Part shown: in pieces, positions 61,671-64,000 of the stretch
Layout: every line of letters begins with the position of its first letter
Position numbering within the stretch: position 1 is the first letter of the stretch
DNA from: Mangrovimonas sp. ST2L15
GTDB taxonomy: Bacteria; Bacteroidota; Bacteroidia; Flavobacteriales; Flavobacteriaceae
Assembly: GCF_001280515.1 (NCBI RefSeq)
Contig: NZ_LBIQ01000028.1
Span: 124,001 to 188,000, forward strand
Length of the DNA stretch: 64,000 nt
Direction of reading: 5' to 3'
Notes under the pieces: generated by a model
Database searches by the model: none
Told to the model about the DNA's origin: nothing
What the model saw: only the letters and a program-made list of their open reading frames with translations
Program-made: the position numbers and the translations under genes

Positions 61671-62300
61671 ATGATTAAACTGTTAGTTGTTGACAGCCAT
61701 CCTATCATTAGAAAAGGGATTGAGCTTTTATTCATGTCCTCTCCAAATATAAAAGTTGTAGGAGGGGTTAGTAACGGTGAAGCTATCTTTGACTTTCTAA
61801 AACAGGAAAAGGCAGATGTCATATTATCTGAAATTGACCTTCCTAAATTAAATGGAATTACTGCTTTAAGGAGACTTTCTAAAGAATATCCTGAAATTAA
61901 AGTGCTTATTTTTACTGCGCAACCCGAAGAAATTTATGCCTTAAATGTCATTAAAGCAGGTGCATCTGGATATATCTCTAAATTTTCAAACATCATTACA
62001 CTGAAGGAAGCCATCTTGAAGGTAGCTGATGGCGATAAATTCTTAAGTCCTACTCTTGCTCATCAATTGGCTTTTGGTAGAAAGGCAGGCAGATCATCTA
62101 CTTCCCATTACAAAAAATTATCTACCAGAGAAGTGGAGGTTTTAAAACTTATTTCTTCAGGCAAGAAAAACAAAGAAGTAGCTGAAGAGTTGGAAATTAA
62201 TGAAAAAACCGTGAGTACTTATAAAGCACGCTTAATGAAAAAACTACATGTAACAAACATTGTTGACCTCATTAACCGAGCTAAATTAATGGACATTTAG
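61671..62300 (+). CDS. NarL-type response regulator with atypical receiver
   Basis: 209 aa. The receiver (about 1-120) keeps T82 (IFTAQ) and K104 (YISKF), but where the phospho-acceptor Asp should be there is Glu54 (VILSEIDLP), and the second acidic residue at the N-terminus is Ser9 (VVDSHP). Phosphorylation is therefore unlikely; Glu may keep it in the active form. The LuxR-type HTH (about 145-205) is intact: LSTREVEVLKLISSGKKNKE and VAEELEINEKTVSTYKARLM. No histidine kinase gene lies beside it. The gene ends 4 nt inside the convergent dnaG. Confidence 0.92.
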   Translation: MIKLLVVDSHPIIRKGIELLFMSSPNIKVVGGVSNGEAIFDFLKQEKADVILSEIDLPKLNGITALRRLSKEYPEIKVLIFTAQPEEIYALNVIKAGASGYISKFSNIITLKEAILKVADGDKFLSPTLAHQLAFGRKAGRSSTSHYKKLSTREVEVLKLISSGKKNKEVAEELEINEKTVSTYKARLMKKLHVTNIVDLINRAKLMDI

Positions 62301-64000
62301 ATAGGCTTGTTCAGCTTTCTGGATAACAAATTATCCAATTTTTTATAACCCATAACCTCTTCCAATATTTCAAGATGTTGATCTGCGATATTGGATTTGG
62401 TTGTCTCCCCCAATTCATCAATCTTTTTACTTATTAAAAAACATCTTAAATGTAAAATGGTCTCACTAACTAATTGTGAAACTGTATCGGTCTTCTTTTT
62501 GGGATAAATATCCTTTTTTGTCCAATCAGAAAGTTCGTATCGCTCATCTTCCATTAAAATAGTGGTTATTTCTGAAGCAATATGCGGCTCTACATCATTT
62601 ACAAAACTCTCTACGGTAATTTCTGGGTTTTGGTTTAATTGTTCAACAACCGTATAATATAGTGTTTTAAACTGTTCATTGGTAAATTCCATTTCATCCT
62701 CCTGTAAATCAAGAAACACCTTTTCAAAAACACGAGCTTCTTGCTTTACCGGCTCCAAAACCAAATCACCCTCCTCATTTTCCTTTAAAATCAAATCTTC
62801 AAATTCTTCTACTCTCGTTCCGTAAAGTAATAGTATCTGTATGATGCGTCTTTCCAATTCATATTGCACATCAACCTTTTTTACTGGCTGCTCATTGCGA
62901 ATGACATCAAAAGCTTTTTGTTCTTTTTTAAAACTTTTATTTGCCTCATTTAACTCCTTTTTACCCAGCTGAGCTAAGGTGCTGAACAGTACTTCCTCGC
63001 CAATATCCATGATTTTGGCACATTCCTGTATATAAACTTCCTGTTTGATCCTATCTGGAATTTTGGAAATACTTTGGATGATCTCTCTTATGGTCTCAGC
63101 CTTTTTTATGGGATCATTCTTAGAGTCTTTGGTGAGCAAAGTCGCCTTAAATTGGATAAAATCCTGTGCGTTTTCTTCCAGGTAAAGCGATAATTCTTCA
63201 AGGGTATTTTCTTTAGCGAAACTATCGGGGTCCTCTCCTTGCGGAAACGAACATACCCGCACATTCATTCCTTGTTCCAAAATTAAATCAATCCCTCTGA
63301 TAGATGCCCTAACTCCCGCATCATCTCCATCAAACAACACCGTAATATTTTTAGTCAGTCTACTTATCAATCGTATTTGATCAGGGGTGAGTGCCGTACC
63401 TGAAGAAGACACTACGTTATGAATCCCTGTTTGATGGAATTGAATGACGTCTGTGTATCCTTCTACCAAAAAACAGTTGTCTTCTTTAGCTATACTTTGT
63501 TTGGCATGATAAATCCCGTAGAGTACTTTCCCTTTGTGATATATATCACTTTCTGGTGAATTTAAATATTTGGCAGCCTTTTTATCATTGATTAAAATTC
63601 TTCCTCCAAATCCCAACACCCTGCCACTCATGCTTAAAATGGGAAACATGACCCTGCCTTTAAATCGATCAAATTGCTTTTCGCCCTTGACAATGGTGAG
63701 CCCTACTTTTTCCATGAACTCCAATTTGTAACCCTTTTTTATAGCTTCATCGGTAAATGCGGTCCATTCATCCAAAGAATATCCAAGTCCAAATGTCTTA
63801 ATGGTTTCTGTTGTGAACCCTCGCTCTTTGAAGTAACTTAAACCAATCGCCTGACCAGCATTTGTTTTATGTAATACCTTTTGGAAGTAAACATTAGCAA
63901 AATCATTGACCAAATACAAACTCTCTTTCTCGTTGGCTATCTCCTTTTGCTCTTGTGACTGCTCGGTTTCCTCAACTTCGATATTGTACTTTTTAGCTAA
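62297..64000 (-). CDS. dnaG: DNA primase DnaG (N-terminus outside the window)
   Basis: The frame is open to the right edge: after MYLVNDFANVYFQK upstream the minus strand codes LAKKYNIEVEETEQ and KEIANEKESL, so the gene continues past 64000 and the zinc-finger start is missing. Visible: the catalytic core with the TOPRIM residues FLVEGYTDVIQF and VLFDGDDAGVRAS, and a C-terminal DnaB-binding domain to the stop TAA at 62297. Makes RNA primers for replication. It overlaps the convergent response regulator gene by 4 nt. Confidence 0.97.
   Translation of the reverse strand, partial: LAKKYNIEVEETEQSQEQKEIANEKESLYLVNDFANVYFQKVLHKTNAGQAIGLSYFKERGFTTETIKTFGLGYSLDEWTAFTDEAIKKGYKLEFMEKVGLTIVKGEKQFDRFKGRVMFPILSMSGRVLGFGGRILINDKKAAKYLNSPESDIYHKGKVLYGIYHAKQSIAKEDNCFLVEGYTDVIQFHQTGIHNVVSSSGTALTPDQIRLISRLTKNITVLFDGDDAGVRASIRGIDLILEQGMNVRVCSFPQGEDPDSFAKENTLEELSLYLEENAQDFIQFKATLLTKDSKNDPIKKAETIREIIQSISKIPDRIKQEVYIQECAKIMDIGEEVLFSTLAQLGKKELNEANKSFKKEQKAFDVIRNEQPVKKVDVQYELERRIIQILLLYGTRVEEFEDLILKENEEGDLVLEPVKQEARVFEKVFLDLQEDEMEFTNEQFKTLYYTVVEQLNQNPEITVESFVNDVEPHIASEITTILMEDERYELSDWTKKDIYPKKKTDTVSQLVSETILHLRCFLISKKIDELGETTKSNIADQHLEILEEVMGYKKLDNLLSRKLNKPI

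Overview
The window is chromosomal DNA of a low-GC Flavobacteriaceae-type bacterium (phylum Bacteroidota), probably marine. It carries the type IX secretion/gliding core (gldK-L-M-N, gldB-C), exosortase F, a carboxypeptidase-regulatory-domain TonB receptor, sequential gene orders known from flavobacteria (topA/arginase-like/gldKLMN; miaB/sigma54 activator/lptE/TPR/secG/groESL; purH/mreBCD/mrdA/rodA) and -7 promoter boxes of the Bacteroidota type TAnnTTTG. No CRISPR array, rRNA or insertion sequence was seen.

Left part (1-8234) looks accessory. A tyrosine integrase lies directly behind an initiator tRNA-Met gene and forms a tightly overlapping operon with an unknown 240-aa protein and a ribbon-helix-helix protein. 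Further left are a small two-helix membrane protein, several unknown proteins, an SRAP/HMCES protein, a TPR histidine kinase with its response regulator, and at the edge the start of a type III restriction-modification methyltransferase (Mod). This is best read as an island integrated at tRNA-fMet, but its far end is not in the window.

8296-32000 is mostly core: an ABC-F ATPase, the T9SS motor/ring operon, a degenerate arginase-fold protein and topoisomerase I on the minus strand, then miaB to groEL on the plus strand, then a beta-helix lipoprotein and a diheme lipoprotein.

33314-42854 is a catabolic locus of two minus-strand transcription units: SSS symporter, acyl-CoA synthetase, exported alpha/beta hydrolase and TPR protein; then TonB receptor, cytoplasmic alpha/beta hydrolase and D-3-hydroxybutyrate dehydrogenase. 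The dehydrogenase keeps all four known 3-hydroxybutyrate-binding residues, and both units carry the same GTGTGACTTTT sequence upstream. I infer uptake and use of 3-hydroxybutyrate esters or oligomers. This is the best candidate for an undescribed system here.

43140-64000 returns to core: an MG2/plug surface protein, a 29-codon basic peptide gene, exosortase F and its partner, purH, the cell-shape operon, aquaporin/Crp/sulfatase, gldBC, nadE, an atypical response regulator whose phospho-acceptor Asp is Glu, and the start-truncated dnaG at the right edge.
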